Shown: positions 53,178 through 61,882, counted from the first letter of the stretch. The stretch is DNA of 64,000 bases from Chryseobacterium mulctrae (GCF_006175945.1 NZ_VAJL01000001.1:2170001-2234000), one strand, 5' to 3'. Translations and numbers: made by a program. The notes: generated from the letters alone by a model not told the origin.

Positions 53178-53624
53178 ATGCTGAAAGTTGGAGACCAATT
53201 ACCACAATTTGAAGGAATAAATCAGGACGGAGAAACAATTAATTCTGAAAAGTTACTCGGAAAAAAATTAGTTATTTTCTTTTATCCGCAAGCAAGTACT
53301 CCTACATGTACGGTAGAAGCGTGTAATTTGAGCGATAATTATTCGCAATTGGAACAAGCAGGATTTCAGCTTTTAGGAATCAGTGGAGATACCGTGAAAA
53401 AGCAGAAAAATTTCCACAGCAAATTTGCTTTCCCTTATGATCTGATTGCTGATGAAAACCGTGATATTATTGAGAAATTCGGGGTTTGGAAAGAAAAAAA
53501 AACTTTTGGTAAAACTTACATGGGAATTGTGAGAACTACTTTTATTTTCGATGAAAAAGGAATTTGCACGAGGGTTATTGAAAAGGTGACTTCTAAAACA
53601 GCAGCTGCACAGATTTTGGAATAA
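53178..53624 (+). CDS. bcp: Thioredoxin-dependent thiol peroxidase (Bcp/PrxQ)
   Basis: The 148-residue atypical 2-Cys peroxiredoxin has the active-site stretch PQASTPTCTVEACNLSDNY near residues 39-57, with a peroxidatic Cys (TPTC) and a second Cys five residues later (EAC), the PrxQ pattern. It reduces peroxides in the cytoplasm with thioredoxin. It starts 33 bases from the divergent nth gene. Confidence 0.92.
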   Translation: MLKVGDQLPQFEGINQDGETINSEKLLGKKLVIFFYPQASTPTCTVEACNLSDNYSQLEQAGFQLLGISGDTVKKQKNFHSKFAFPYDLIADENRDIIEKFGVWKEKKTFGKTYMGIVRTTFIFDEKGICTRVIEKVTSKTAAAQILE

Positions 53625-53628
53625 ATTT

Positions 53629-53700
53629 AAACACAAATTTTCACAAATGTTTTCACTAATTTCATACATATTTTGTGTTTATTCGTGAAAACATTTGTGA
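53629..53700. repeat. Two interlocked inverted repeats after bcp
   Basis: TCACAAATGTTTTCAC (53641-53656) is the exact inverse of 53685-53700, and AAACACAAA (53629-53637) is the inverse of TTTGTGTTT (53672-53680). The two pairs alternate rather than nest, so only one hairpin can form at a time unless they form a pseudoknot. No gene is present in this 89-base gap. Confidence 0.7.
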
Positions 53701-53713
53701 TTTTAGTATTTCG

Positions 53714-54253
53714 TTATTCTGTTTCGTAATATATCAACTCTTCATCTTCATTGGGAAGCGTTACATATTTTTGGAATTTTAAACCTAATCTTTCGATTAA
53801 TTTTTGAGAAGAAAAATTGTCTTTTGAAGTGATTGCAGAAATTTTGTTTAAACCAAAATCTTCCATCCCGACAGATTTTACTTTCTGAGCGGCTTCAAAC
53901 ATTAAACCTTTGCCTTCAAATTTTTCAAGGACAGAAAATCCGATATCTGCAACATCTAAACCTTCTCTTTCGAAGATTCCCACACTTCCGATTTTCTGAT
54001 TTCCTTCTTTTAAAACAAGAATATAATTTCCGAATCCTCGTTTTTCAATTTGCGGTAAAAACTTAGATTTAATATAATTCTCGGCATCAGAGAGAGAATT
54101 GATGTTCTTATTTCCAATAAACTTTATAAAATTGGGCATATTATAAAGCTGAAAAATAATATCAGCATCATCTACAGAAACAGGTCGAATTAAAAGCCTT
54201 TCTGTTTCGTAGAAATTATTTTCTTTTTTTGGCAGGTTGTTTTTTTGGCTCAT
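53714..54253 (-). CDS. GNAT family N-acetyltransferase
   Basis: The 179-residue protein fits the RimJ/RimL-like GNAT group: FYETERLLIRPVSVDDADIIFQLY near residues 14-37 and IGFSVLEKFEGKGLMFEAA near residue 113, which holds the acetyl-CoA pyrophosphate loop. RimJ/RimL relatives acetylate protein N-termini, but the substrate here is unknown. Its start overlaps the end of the upstream gene by 38 bases, which is longer than usual; an ATG only exists there. Confidence 0.85.
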   Translation of the reverse strand: MSQKNNLPKKENNFYETERLLIRPVSVDDADIIFQLYNMPNFIKFIGNKNINSLSDAENYIKSKFLPQIEKRGFGNYILVLKEGNQKIGSVGIFEREGLDVADIGFSVLEKFEGKGLMFEAAQKVKSVGMEDFGLNKISAITSKDNFSSQKLIERLGLKFQKYVTLPNEDEELIYYETE

Positions 54254-54878
54254 CTTTAGGTTCTTCTTTCTTTTCTATTTTTAAAAGACGTGGGTTATTT
54301 GTACAGTTTTTAGTATAAACCTCAATGTATGTTCCGTTATCTTTAATATTCGAAACTATGCCTGTAGATTTATTGACCGTTAATGTAAAATGTGTTTTCT
54401 GATAAGGACACTCTTTTGAGGTAATCTTTCCAAGATCTAAGTAATAATTAGTGGCGTCAGTGTAATAATTGGCGGCAATATCAACAAATTGTTCATCTAT
54501 TAAATAACCATCCAAAACAGCAGACAATGCAGCTTCTTCAACGTTATCAACCTTTCCGATAAACTCTTTTAGTTCCTTTAGATCAGTCAAATAGCTTATT
54601 TTCCCTCCTACAGAAGAAACAATATAGTAAAAACTTTCTTGTCCCGGTCTGAAATTAAACCCCACAAATTGAGGAAGATAATCTTGTTTGGTTCCTGAGA
54701 CTTTTACTTCTTTATTTTTGCCATAACTGTTATTAACCAATACCCAAAAATCAACTTTGCTATTGGGAACAATTTTACCCAACACGGTATCAATATTTGA
54801 GAATTTTTTCTTTTCCTGAGAAAAAACAGAGATTCCTAATAAGAAAAAAAGAAAAGTAAGAATTGTAATTTTTTTCAT
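54216..54878 (-). CDS. Exported protein of unknown function with a Lys/Pro-rich tail
   Basis: The 220-residue product has a signal peptide ending SVFSQ near residue 21. The middle is beta/alpha with GFNFRPGQESFYYIVSS and a later strand region, and the C-terminus is a charged, Pro/Lys-rich tail (EEPKDEPKKQPAKKRK). I know no family. Its 3' end overlaps the GNAT gene by 38 bases. Confidence 0.6.
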   Translation of the reverse strand: MKKITILTFLFFLLGISVFSQEKKKFSNIDTVLGKIVPNSKVDFWVLVNNSYGKNKEVKVSGTKQDYLPQFVGFNFRPGQESFYYIVSSVGGKISYLTDLKELKEFIGKVDNVEEAALSAVLDGYLIDEQFVDIAANYYTDATNYYLDLGKITSKECPYQKTHFTLTVNKSTGIVSNIKDNGTYIEVYTKNCTNNPRLLKIEKKEEPKDEPKKQPAKKRK

Positions 54879-54911
54879 AGTTTGAAATACGGACAGAAAC
54901 TATGCCAATAT

Positions 54912-55991
54912 TTACATAAATTTCTCTCCTTTTTTAAGGCTTTTTAAATCTAAAACGTATTCTTTAATCTGCTGATCGTGCTCTCTTGGACAGATTAAAA
55001 GTACTTTATCTGTATCTACAACGATAAAATCTTTTAAACCGTCTATTACAACTGCTTTATTATTTTTTACATGAATAATATTTCCTGTAGAATCGTAGGT
55101 AAGCGCTGTTTTTATATTGACTGCATTTTCATTTTCGTCTCTATCGCTATTTTCGAAAACCGAAGTCCAGGTTCCGAGATCGCTCCAGCCTAAATCAGCC
55201 GGAATTACATATACGTTTTTAGCTTTTTCTAAAATCCCGTTATCGATTGATATTTTTTGAATTTTAGGATAAATGAGTTCTATACAGCTCACCTCTGCTT
55301 TTGCATTGTATTCGCAAGCCATAAACTGCTGAGTCATGTCTGGAAGAAACATCTCAAAAGCTTTGTGAATAGATTTTACATTCCAGATAAAAATTCCTGC
55401 ATTCCAAAGGAAATCTCCGCTTTCAAGGAAACTTTTGGCAATTTCAAGAATAGGTTTTTCTGTGAAAGTTTTAACTTTATAATAGTCTGAATCTTTTTTC
55501 TCAACAAATTGGATATATCCGTAACCTGTATCTGGTCTCGTTGGTGTAATTCCTAAAGTCACTAAATAATCATGAGTAGAAGCTAAGTCAAATGCCAATT
55601 CTACTTTCTCCAAAAAAACATCTTCTTTTAAGATTAAATGATCTGCAGGAAGCACAATCATCGTAGCATCGGGATTAATTTCTGCAATTTTATTTGCCAT
55701 GTAAAGATTACATGCAGCCGTATTTTTCATCAAAGGCTCACCCACTACATTATCCTCAGGAATTTCCGGTAATTGCTGATGAGAAAGCGCTACATACTCT
55801 TTGTTGGTAATTACAAATATGTTTTCTTTAGGAATAACCTTACTGATTCTGTCATAAGTCTGCTGAATCATGGTACGACCCGTTCCTAAAATATCCTGAA
55901 ATTGTTTGGGAAATTTCTGTGTGCTCAGAGGCCAGAATCTACTACCGATTCCTCCCGCCATAATCACACAGTATTTATCTGATTTTAACAT
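54912..55991 (-). CDS. manC: Mannose-1-phosphate guanylyltransferase
   Basis: The 359-residue nucleotidyltransferase has the GDP-mannose pyrophosphorylase signature AGGIGSRFWPLSTQKFPKQF near residues 13-32, then VGEPLMKNTAACNLYMA and FTEKP near residue 170 and GDFLWNAGIFIW. It makes GDP-mannose from mannose-1-phosphate and GTP for surface glycans. The C-terminal isomerase domain of bifunctional ManC is absent, giving a single-function enzyme. I choose the ATG at 55989-55991 (MLKSDKYCVIM); an ATG four codons upstream is also possible. It lies just downstream of the SprT gene. Confidence 0.92.
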   Translation of the reverse strand: MLKSDKYCVIMAGGIGSRFWPLSTQKFPKQFQDILGTGRTMIQQTYDRISKVIPKENIFVITNKEYVALSHQQLPEIPEDNVVGEPLMKNTAACNLYMANKIAEINPDATMIVLPADHLILKEDVFLEKVELAFDLASTHDYLVTLGITPTRPDTGYGYIQFVEKKDSDYYKVKTFTEKPILEIAKSFLESGDFLWNAGIFIWNVKSIHKAFEMFLPDMTQQFMACEYNAKAEVSCIELIYPKIQKISIDNGILEKAKNVYVIPADLGWSDLGTWTSVFENSDRDENENAVNIKTALTYDSTGNIIHVKNNKAVVIDGLKDFIVVDTDKVLLICPREHDQQIKEYVLDLKSLKKGEKFM

Positions 55992-55993
55992 AT

Positions 55994-56584
55994 TTAACTG
56001 CATTTTTTCACTCTAGCCAAAGGTTTGAAAGAATACTTTCGTCCTGTAGCCAGATTCATACAAAGATAGTTTTTTTTAATCAGACCTTCCAACAAATACT
56101 TTTGTTCTCGATAGATGAAATTTTCGCCCTTGCTAAGCTTCTCTATAAAAACCTCATCATCATTCTGATTTTCAATATGAAAATATTTTACGAGATCCGG
56201 ACTTGCCATAAAATTGGCTTTCGGAGACCGTGAAAACTTAGTTATAATCGGCTTCAGATCTTCATCGTAAACATCTGCACTTTCCAAAAGCATTTCTCTG
56301 AAAGTATGTTTCCATTCGTTACCATGCGGAGAAATTTTTCTACCGAATTTTTCGAAGGCAATGAGATGTGCTAATTCGTGAGTTAATACGAAAAAGAAAA
56401 GTTGCGGGGCTAATGTAGAATTGATGCTAATTTCGTGCGAATTATCACGTAACTTCCGGTAGTCTCCAAGCTTCGAATTTCGGTTTCTAGTAACTTTTAT
56501 ATGAATAGAATAATCTGAAAACCATTTCTTTAAATACAAAAGTGTATTTTGAGGTAAATATTTTTCTAAAGACTGAATAGACAT
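55994..56584 (-). CDS. SprT-like zinc-binding protein
   Basis: The 196-residue protein is SprT/SPRTN-like, with the metalloprotease-type motif THELAHLIAFEKFGRKISPHGNEW near residues 68-92 (HExxH plus a third ligand). The C-terminal region has CMNLATGRKYSF, with no obvious zinc ribbon. SPRTN is a DNA-protein crosslink protease; bacterial SprT activity is not established. It lies between tolC and manC with 1- and 2-base gaps, so these three are probably one transcript. Confidence 0.85.
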   Translation of the reverse strand: MSIQSLEKYLPQNTLLYLKKWFSDYSIHIKVTRNRNSKLGDYRKLRDNSHEISINSTLAPQLFFFVLTHELAHLIAFEKFGRKISPHGNEWKHTFREMLLESADVYDEDLKPIITKFSRSPKANFMASPDLVKYFHIENQNDDEVFIEKLSKGENFIYREQKYLLEGLIKKNYLCMNLATGRKYSFKPLARVKKCS

Positions 56585-56585
56585 C

Positions 56586-57932
56586 TTACAAAGTTAGCGG
56601 AATCCCTGAATAGAAATTCAATAATTTAAGGCTGAAAAGATAATTAAATTTTGCCTGTTGAACCGAGCCTTGAGAGTTTGCATAATTGTTTCGAGCAATA
56701 TTTAAATCGTAAATTGTTGTACGCCCTGCTGCATAACTTTTATCTGCAAATTCCATAGCCAATTTCGTGCTTTTTTCGGCTTCTACTGCAGCAAGATACA
56801 CTTCATAATTAGCATCTGCATCAAACTGAGCTTGCTGAACACTTTGTCTTACAGTTTGTTTTTGCTGTTCTAAAGTAATTTTGGCAATATTTTCGTTAAT
56901 TTTCGACTGCTCTACCTGAAGTTTGGTAATTCCTTTATTGAAAATAGGAATATTTAAACTAATCCCACCTTGTTGTCCAAAATTATCTTTGTACTGCTGA
57001 AAAAAACCAGGCTCTTTGGTGGCATTTCCAAATTGGTCGTACCCTGCATTATCTGTATTCAATAAATTCCTATAAAAAGTTCCAACCCCTACACTCGCAG
57101 TAAGCGTAGGCCAAAATGCCGTTTTAGTAACTTCTGTTTGGGTTTCTGCAGATTTTATTCTGCTTTGCGCCGCTTTTATTTGCGGTTGATTTTCGTAGGC
57201 TAAATTTAAAACATCATCTACAGAAAACAATTGAGGAGTTAATTTATCATCAACTTCCACATCTTCCACATCAAAATCTTTGTATTCTTTTAGCTGAAGT
57301 AATTGCGCCAAAGCAAACAGACTTCTTCCTACATTGATCTCAGCTGTCTTTAAATTTTGTTTTTCTCTTGCCCAAGCTGCTTCTGCTTCTGCAACAATTG
57401 TTTGAGCCGTTGTTCCTACTTCTGTAGTTATTTTTGCCCTATCAAATTGTTTTTTTGCATTTTCTGTTGCGCTCTGAGAAATCTTTACGATTTCCTTGTT
57501 CAGTAAAGTCGTTAAATATTGTTGAGCAATCTGAAGCGAAATATCGTTTTTAATGGTTTCAATATCATATTGACTTGCCTCTACATCAAACTGAGACTTC
57601 CTGATTGTTTTTTCAAGCCTTCCATTATTGTAAATTAAAATATCAGCTCCAATGTTTGCCGAATTACTGAATTGATCGTTTCGGATACTTGTCGTTCCCA
57701 AAGAAGCTTGCCCAAAACTTACATTATTTCCCATGCTTGCATTTACAGAAGGAAGGTAATTCTTTTGGGCAATTTTAAGATTAGAATCCTGAATCTGTTT
57801 TGAATATTCATTCTGAATCACCTGAAGATTATGCTTTACTGCGTAGTCTACACATTCACGCAAAGACCATTTCTGCTGAGCGTTTAATCCTGCAAAGGCT
57901 AATCCCAAAACTACCGTCAAAACTTTTTTCAT
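56586..57932 (-). CDS. TolC-family outer membrane efflux protein
   Basis: The 448-residue protein has a signal peptide ending GLNAQ near residue 19 and two outer membrane efflux protein (OEP, PF02321) repeats of long helices. Recognisable are SLRECVDYAVKHNLQVIQNEY at the front, the TLLNKEIVKISQSATENAKKQF helix, and AARTTIYDL-type motif (YAAGRTTIYDLNIARNNY) near the end. It forms the outer membrane exit duct for a RND or ABC pump, but no pump gene is in the window. It is divergent from folC. Confidence 0.9.
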   Translation of the reverse strand: MKKVLTVVLGLAFAGLNAQQKWSLRECVDYAVKHNLQVIQNEYSKQIQDSNLKIAQKNYLPSVNASMGNNVSFGQASLGTTSIRNDQFSNSANIGADILIYNNGRLEKTIRKSQFDVEASQYDIETIKNDISLQIAQQYLTTLLNKEIVKISQSATENAKKQFDRAKITTEVGTTAQTIVAEAEAAWAREKQNLKTAEINVGRSLFALAQLLQLKEYKDFDVEDVEVDDKLTPQLFSVDDVLNLAYENQPQIKAAQSRIKSAETQTEVTKTAFWPTLTASVGVGTFYRNLLNTDNAGYDQFGNATKEPGFFQQYKDNFGQQGGISLNIPIFNKGITKLQVEQSKINENIAKITLEQQKQTVRQSVQQAQFDADANYEVYLAAVEAEKSTKLAMEFADKSYAAGRTTIYDLNIARNNYANSQGSVQQAKFNYLFSLKLLNFYSGIPLTL

Positions 57933-58114
57933 AAGGAAATATTTAATTTTTTTTCAAATGGAGCCGTTATTTTCAATTGATTATTTTGGTGAGAAAGCTT
58001 GCAAATAACGATTTTAAATTGGCTTTATTCAAATTAGACGTAAAGATTGCAAAAAAGTTACAGATTTAGAAAATTATTGTTTCATTTTAATGAAAGTTTT
58101 GAGAATTTTGCATC

Positions 58115-59359
58115 ATGACAAACGCACAATATCAGGAAGCTGTAGAATGGCTTTTCGTTCAGGCGCCAAACTATCAGATAGATGGACAAAAAGCATACAA
58201 ACCGGGACTTGGAAACATCACAAGACTCTGCGCATTTTTTGATAATCCGCAAGATAAAATAAAATGCATTCATATTGGAGGAACCAATGGGAAAGGATCT
58301 ACCAGCAATATGCTATCTTCAGTTCTTCAAGGAGCAGGTTACAAAACAGGTTTATATAACTCGCCGCATCTTATTGATTTCACAGAACGGATTAAAGTTA
58401 ACGGTAAAAATTGCGATAAAGAGTTTGTCTATAATTTCATTTTAAAACTAAAAAAGCTTCCGGAAGATATTCTGCCCTCTTTTTTTGAGTTTACAACAAT
58501 TATGGCATTTGAATATTTTGCTCAGCAAAAAGTAGATATTGCGATTATTGAAGTCGGATTGGGCGGAAGATTAGATTCAACCAATATTATCAAACCTTTG
58601 GTTGCAGCAATTACAAATGTTCAACTCGATCATCAGAATATTTTAGGAGATACTGTCGAAGAAATTGCATTCGAAAAAGCAGGAATTATAAAAGCAAATA
58701 CCCCAATAATTTTCGGAGATAATAATGAAATTGCAAAAAACATTATTAAAGACAAAGCTGTTAAAGAAAACGCTCAATTTATCGATGCTACTGTTTTAAA
58801 AACTGAGCTAAAATCAGATTTGAAAGGAAATTATCAAAATAAAAACATTAAGGTTGTTTTAAGCTTAATTGAAGAATTAAGAAAACTAAACTACTCTATC
58901 TCAAATAAAAATATTGAAACTGGACTTTTATCGGTTCATAAAAACACCGGATTTATTGGTCGTTGGTTTGAATTCTCTCAAAATCCTTTGACAATTTGTG
59001 ACACAGCGCACAATCAAGCCGGCTTGGAATCGGTTTTTGAACAGTTAAATTCTATTGAAAAACACAAACACGTTGTTTTAGGATTTGTCAATGACAAGAA
59101 AATTGATGATGTAATTGACTTACTTCCTCAAAATTCCCAATTTTATTTTGCAAAACCATCCATCAACAGAGGAAGACACCCTCAAGACTATGAAGATTTA
59201 TTAATTAATTCAAAAATAAATTATAAAATTTTCGATTCTGTACAAGAAGCGTATCTTTCTGCAAAACAAGAATGTACAAATGAAGAAATGATTTTTATTG
59301 GCGGAAGCAACTTTGTAGTTGGAGATTTTTTAGAAAAAAATTTGGAGATTTGTGAATAA
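58115..59359 (+). CDS. folC: Folylpolyglutamate synthase/dihydrofolate synthase
   Basis: The 414-residue Mur-ligase-like enzyme has the P-loop IGGTNGKGSTSNMLSSVL near residue 53, the folate-binding SPHLIDFTERIKVNG near residue 82, EVGLGGRLDSTNI near residue 148 and the C-terminal CDTAHNQAGLESVF near residue 294. It adds glutamates to (dihydro)folate with ATP. Length is normal. The tRNA promoter begins only a few bases upstream of the stop. Confidence 0.94.
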   Translation: MTNAQYQEAVEWLFVQAPNYQIDGQKAYKPGLGNITRLCAFFDNPQDKIKCIHIGGTNGKGSTSNMLSSVLQGAGYKTGLYNSPHLIDFTERIKVNGKNCDKEFVYNFILKLKKLPEDILPSFFEFTTIMAFEYFAQQKVDIAIIEVGLGGRLDSTNIIKPLVAAITNVQLDHQNILGDTVEEIAFEKAGIIKANTPIIFGDNNEIAKNIIKDKAVKENAQFIDATVLKTELKSDLKGNYQNKNIKVVLSLIEELRKLNYSISNKNIETGLLSVHKNTGFIGRWFEFSQNPLTICDTAHNQAGLESVFEQLNSIEKHKHVVLGFVNDKKIDDVIDLLPQNSQFYFAKPSINRGRHPQDYEDLLINSKINYKIFDSVQEAYLSAKQECTNEEMIFIGGSNFVVGDFLEKNLEICE

Positions 59360-59371
59360 GTCGTATATTTG
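59342..59371 (+). promoter_or_regulatory. Promoter of the tRNA-Val pair
   Basis: TTG (59342-59344), a 19-base spacer and TATATTTG (59364-59371) are a very good match to the Bacteroidota -33/-7 promoter. It overlaps the end of folC and lies about 30 bases before the first tRNA. Confidence 0.75.
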
Positions 59372-59401
59372 CACCACTCTAAACAACGGCAACGTTGAAG
59401 A

Positions 59402-59476
59402 GGGCGATTAGCTCAGTTGGTTCAGAGCATCTGGTTTACACCCAGAGGGTCGGGGGTTCGAATCCCTCATCGCCCA
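59402..59476 (+). tRNA. tRNA-Val (anticodon UAC), first copy
   Basis: The 75-nt sequence folds into a cloverleaf: acceptor stem GGGCGAT with ATCGCCC (59402-59408 and 59469-59475), discriminator A, D stem GCTC/GAGC, anticodon loop TTTACAC (anticodon TAC) in stem TCTGG/CCAGA, and T loop TTCGAAT. The CCA end is not encoded. The body is identical to the second copy, with only the acceptor stem changed. Confidence 0.95.
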
Positions 59477-59506
59477 CAAAAGTTCCTAAAACTTTTATAA
59501 AATTTA

Positions 59507-59581
59507 GGGCTCTTAGCTCAGTTGGTTCAGAGCATCTGGTTTACACCCAGAGGGTCGGGGGTTCGAATCCCTCAGGGCCCA
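59507..59581 (+). tRNA. tRNA-Val (anticodon UAC), second copy
   Basis: The 75-nt cloverleaf has acceptor stem GGGCTCT with AGGGCCC (59507-59513 and 59574-59580), with a T-G pair, discriminator A, and the same anticodon loop TTTACAC as the first copy. It lies 30 bases after the first copy and is followed by a terminator. Its 3' end is a likely integration site for the element to its right. Confidence 0.95.
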
Positions 59582-59584
59582 CAA

Positions 59585-59614
59585 AAACTCTCAGATTATT
59601 CTGAGAGTTTTTTA
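59585..59614 (+). terminator. Terminator after the tRNA-Val pair
   Basis: AAACTCTCAG (59585-59594) pairs with CTGAGAGTTT (59601-59610), followed by TTTTATTTTAT. It ends the tRNA transcript. Confidence 0.9.
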
Positions 59615-59716
59615 TTTTATACCTATTCATGGGAGTTTACAGGGGTTTTAAAATTTTGTGGAAATTCTTGAAAAGGGTGTTTTTAAGTTCTTTTTGGAAT
59701 TTTGAGGCATACTTTT

Positions 59717-59885
59717 AGGTTACCCACTTTTGCACTAGGTTACCCATTTCATTTTTTAGACATTCTACTTTCATTTTAATCCTAAAATTTAGGTTAAAAA
59801 GAGCAAAATTCTGCTCCTAAAAATCACTAAAAAAATTATACTCAGGTTACCCATTAGGTTACCCACTCCAAGTCTAGGTTACCCA
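59717..59885 (+). repeat. Five AGGTTACCCA direct repeats upstream of the integrase
   Basis: AGGTTACCCA occurs at 59717-59726, 59737-59746, 59844-59853, 59856-59865 and 59876-59885, all in the same orientation. Spacing between starts is 20, 107, 12 and 20 bases, with the last one 12 bases before the integrase ATG. The gap from 59617 to 59896 has no gene. The array looks like arm-type integrase binding sites or an operator; it is not a CRISPR, since spacing is irregular. Confidence 0.8.
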
Positions 59886-59896
59886 TTTTAACCCCT

Positions 59897-61099
59897 ATGA
59901 ATACTATGAAACTCTCAATACTATTTCTACTAAGAAGAAACAAAGCTAACATAAAAGGTCTATGTCCTATTGAATGTAGAATCACTTTAGACAAACAAAG
60001 AAAACCTTTCTCAACTGGTATTTTTATCAACCCAGAATATTGGAATGCTTCAAAACAGAAAGCCCATCCTCCTAACAAAGGAAACAACCAAGTCAACACC
60101 CAACTAAGCCTGATTAAACAAGAAATTAATCAGGCTTTTTTGTTCCTACAAGTTCAGGAAAAGGAATTTAGTGTAGATGATATTTACAGCCAATTTAAAG
60201 GTGAGAATGTTAAGCTTGATAAATCCATCAAGGAAATGTTCCATTTACATATTGCTAAACAAGAAAAACTAATAGGAATATCAACTACTAAAGTCTCTGT
60301 AGCAAAGTTCTATCAGACACAAGCTCATGTATTATCTTTCATTAATAAGAAATACAATAGGTCAGACTACCTGTTAAAAGATATGACTATGGCATTTATC
60401 ACAGAATTTGAGTTCTACTTGAAAACTGAAAAGAAGTTTATGCAGAATACAATCTACAAGACTTTACAAAGATTCAGGCAGATTGTGAAACTTTCTGTAG
60501 CATTAGATTACTTACCTAAAGACCCTTTCCTACTTTACAAAGGTAAGAAGCCTAAAAAAGAGATAGTTTTCTTATCTAAAGATGAGTTAAGAAATCTGGA
60601 ACAGCACCAATTTGCATCTGAAAGATTACAACAAGTAGCAGATATGTTTATTTTCTGCTGTTACACAGGTTTAGCTTATACTGAAATGGCAACATTAAAG
60701 GAAAGTAATATTCAGACTGGATTTGATGATAACAAATGGCTTTATATTAGAAGACAGAAAACTAAGAAAAGTTATGAAGTTCCTCTACTAACAAAAGCTT
60801 CTGATATCTTAGATAAGTACAGAATTGAAGAACAGTTGTTACCTGTAGTTTCTAATCAAAGGTTCAACTCTTATCTAAAGGAGATAGCTGAGATTGTGGG
60901 AATAGATAAAATCCTAACACACCACATAGCAAGAAAGACCTTTGCATCAACTATCCTACTCTTTAATAATGTGCCAATGGAAATAGTTTCTGAACTACTT
61001 GGTCATTCTGAGATTGGGATTACTCAGCAGCACTATGCTAAGATTGTGAAGGAGAAGATTAGTGAGGAGATGAGTAAGCTAAATTTTAGGTTAGAGTAA
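59897..61099 (+). CDS. Tyrosine recombinase (Bacteroidetes-type integrase)
   Basis: The 400-residue protein has an N-terminal Arm-DNA-binding domain (LRRNKANIKGLCPIECRIT near residue 16), a SAM-like core-binding domain near residues 105-210 and a C-terminal catalytic domain. Catalytic residues are likely Arg in CYTGLAYTEMATL region, His-x-x-Arg in LTHHIARKTFAS near residue 335, His in LLGHSEI near residue 376, and the nucleophile Tyr in TQQHYAKIV near residue 386. A second ATG is at 59906. It probably moved the element next to the tRNA-Val gene. Confidence 0.93.
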   Translation: MNTMKLSILFLLRRNKANIKGLCPIECRITLDKQRKPFSTGIFINPEYWNASKQKAHPPNKGNNQVNTQLSLIKQEINQAFLFLQVQEKEFSVDDIYSQFKGENVKLDKSIKEMFHLHIAKQEKLIGISTTKVSVAKFYQTQAHVLSFINKKYNRSDYLLKDMTMAFITEFEFYLKTEKKFMQNTIYKTLQRFRQIVKLSVALDYLPKDPFLLYKGKKPKKEIVFLSKDELRNLEQHQFASERLQQVADMFIFCCYTGLAYTEMATLKESNIQTGFDDNKWLYIRRQKTKKSYEVPLLTKASDILDKYRIEEQLLPVVSNQRFNSYLKEIAEIVGIDKILTHHIARKTFASTILLFNNVPMEIVSELLGHSEIGITQQHYAKIVKEKISEEMSKLNFRLE

Positions 61100-61148
61100 C
61101 TCCTAATTAACTGCTTTGTATTATTTTTACAGAGCAGTTATTACCCAT

Positions 61149-61751
61149 ATGAAACTACCAAACCAACACTTTCAAGACTTCCCAATTGAGTACAAACAAA
61201 TTAATCCTGAAGATTTCATTTCTGCAGGGTTTGATGTTGAAGAAAAAGTAATTATAGAACCCAATGATGATGGTTATATTTTTGATGCCTTAAGACGAGT
61301 CATAGGTATATCAGACAAAAAGACTGTAGTCGTTAATGCTCCTGTAGGATATGGAAAATCTTATGCTATCATAAAACTTATTAAAGCTATCTATGATATT
61401 AAACCAGAGAGCAAAATAATTGTAGCTACACCATTTGTAAGCTTGGTAGAACAGTATGTAACAGATATTAGTGAGGTGGGGAATATACCTAAGAATGATA
61501 TTTACAGCTACTCAAATCTAGGAAGAAATAAAAAAGAATCTTACAAGGACAAAAGAGTTCATGTTTTAACAGCTAATACATTACTTGGCAACCCTGGAGA
61601 AGATGGTTTTAAAAACTCTGATGCAAAAAGACTGTATATTGATAATATCATTGAGGAGTCATTTAAAGACAATTCTGAAGTATTTTTCATTTATGATGAG
61701 ATTCATGATGCAATCCAAAACTTTAAGGAAGAGTTCATGCTTTATCTGTAA
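61149..61751 (+). pseudogene. Helicase-like ATPase gene truncated at an IS21 end
   Basis: I start at the ATG at 61149 (MKLPNQHFQDF) because the longer frame from 61116 begins in the short gap after the integrase stop. The 200-residue product has a DEAD-like helicase start: Walker A NAPVGYGKSYAI near residues 69-80, ATPFVSLVEQY near residue 100 and the DExH-like FIYDEIHDAI near residue 183. It ends soon after this motif at an IS21 terminus, so the C-terminal helicase domain is missing. It was probably cargo of the integrated element; function unknown. Confidence 0.8.
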
Positions 61752-61762
61752 ATTCCAGTGAT

Positions 61763-61821
61763 ATTGACCACCCAATTTCAATTCAAAGTGACCAGGTAAT
61801 TTCGGTTTAAATTGACCACCC
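61763..61821. repeat. Internal end repeats of the IS21 element
   Basis: ATTGACCACCC at 61763-61773 and 61811-61821 are exact copies, with a related AGTGACCAG between them (61787-61795). Multiple terminal repeats of this kind are transposase-binding sites in IS21 elements. Confidence 0.75.
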
Positions 61822-61882
61822 TTAAATTTGATAAAAACTCTTGTTTTTCATGTGTCAATTAGTATTCAAATATAATAAATAA

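Noticed and set aside
59395..59604. A 69-residue frame across the tandem tRNA genes
   Set aside because: It repeats the same peptide twice because the tRNA sequences repeat, and it lies wholly within tRNA genes; it is an artefact.
59717..59885. The AGGTTACCCA repeats as a small CRISPR array
   Set aside because: The repeats are only 10 bases, spacing is irregular (12 to 107 bases) and there are no cas genes.
61116..61148. An upstream start for the helicase-like protein
   Set aside because: The extra 11 residues come from the gap just after the integrase stop and have no match to a helicase start.
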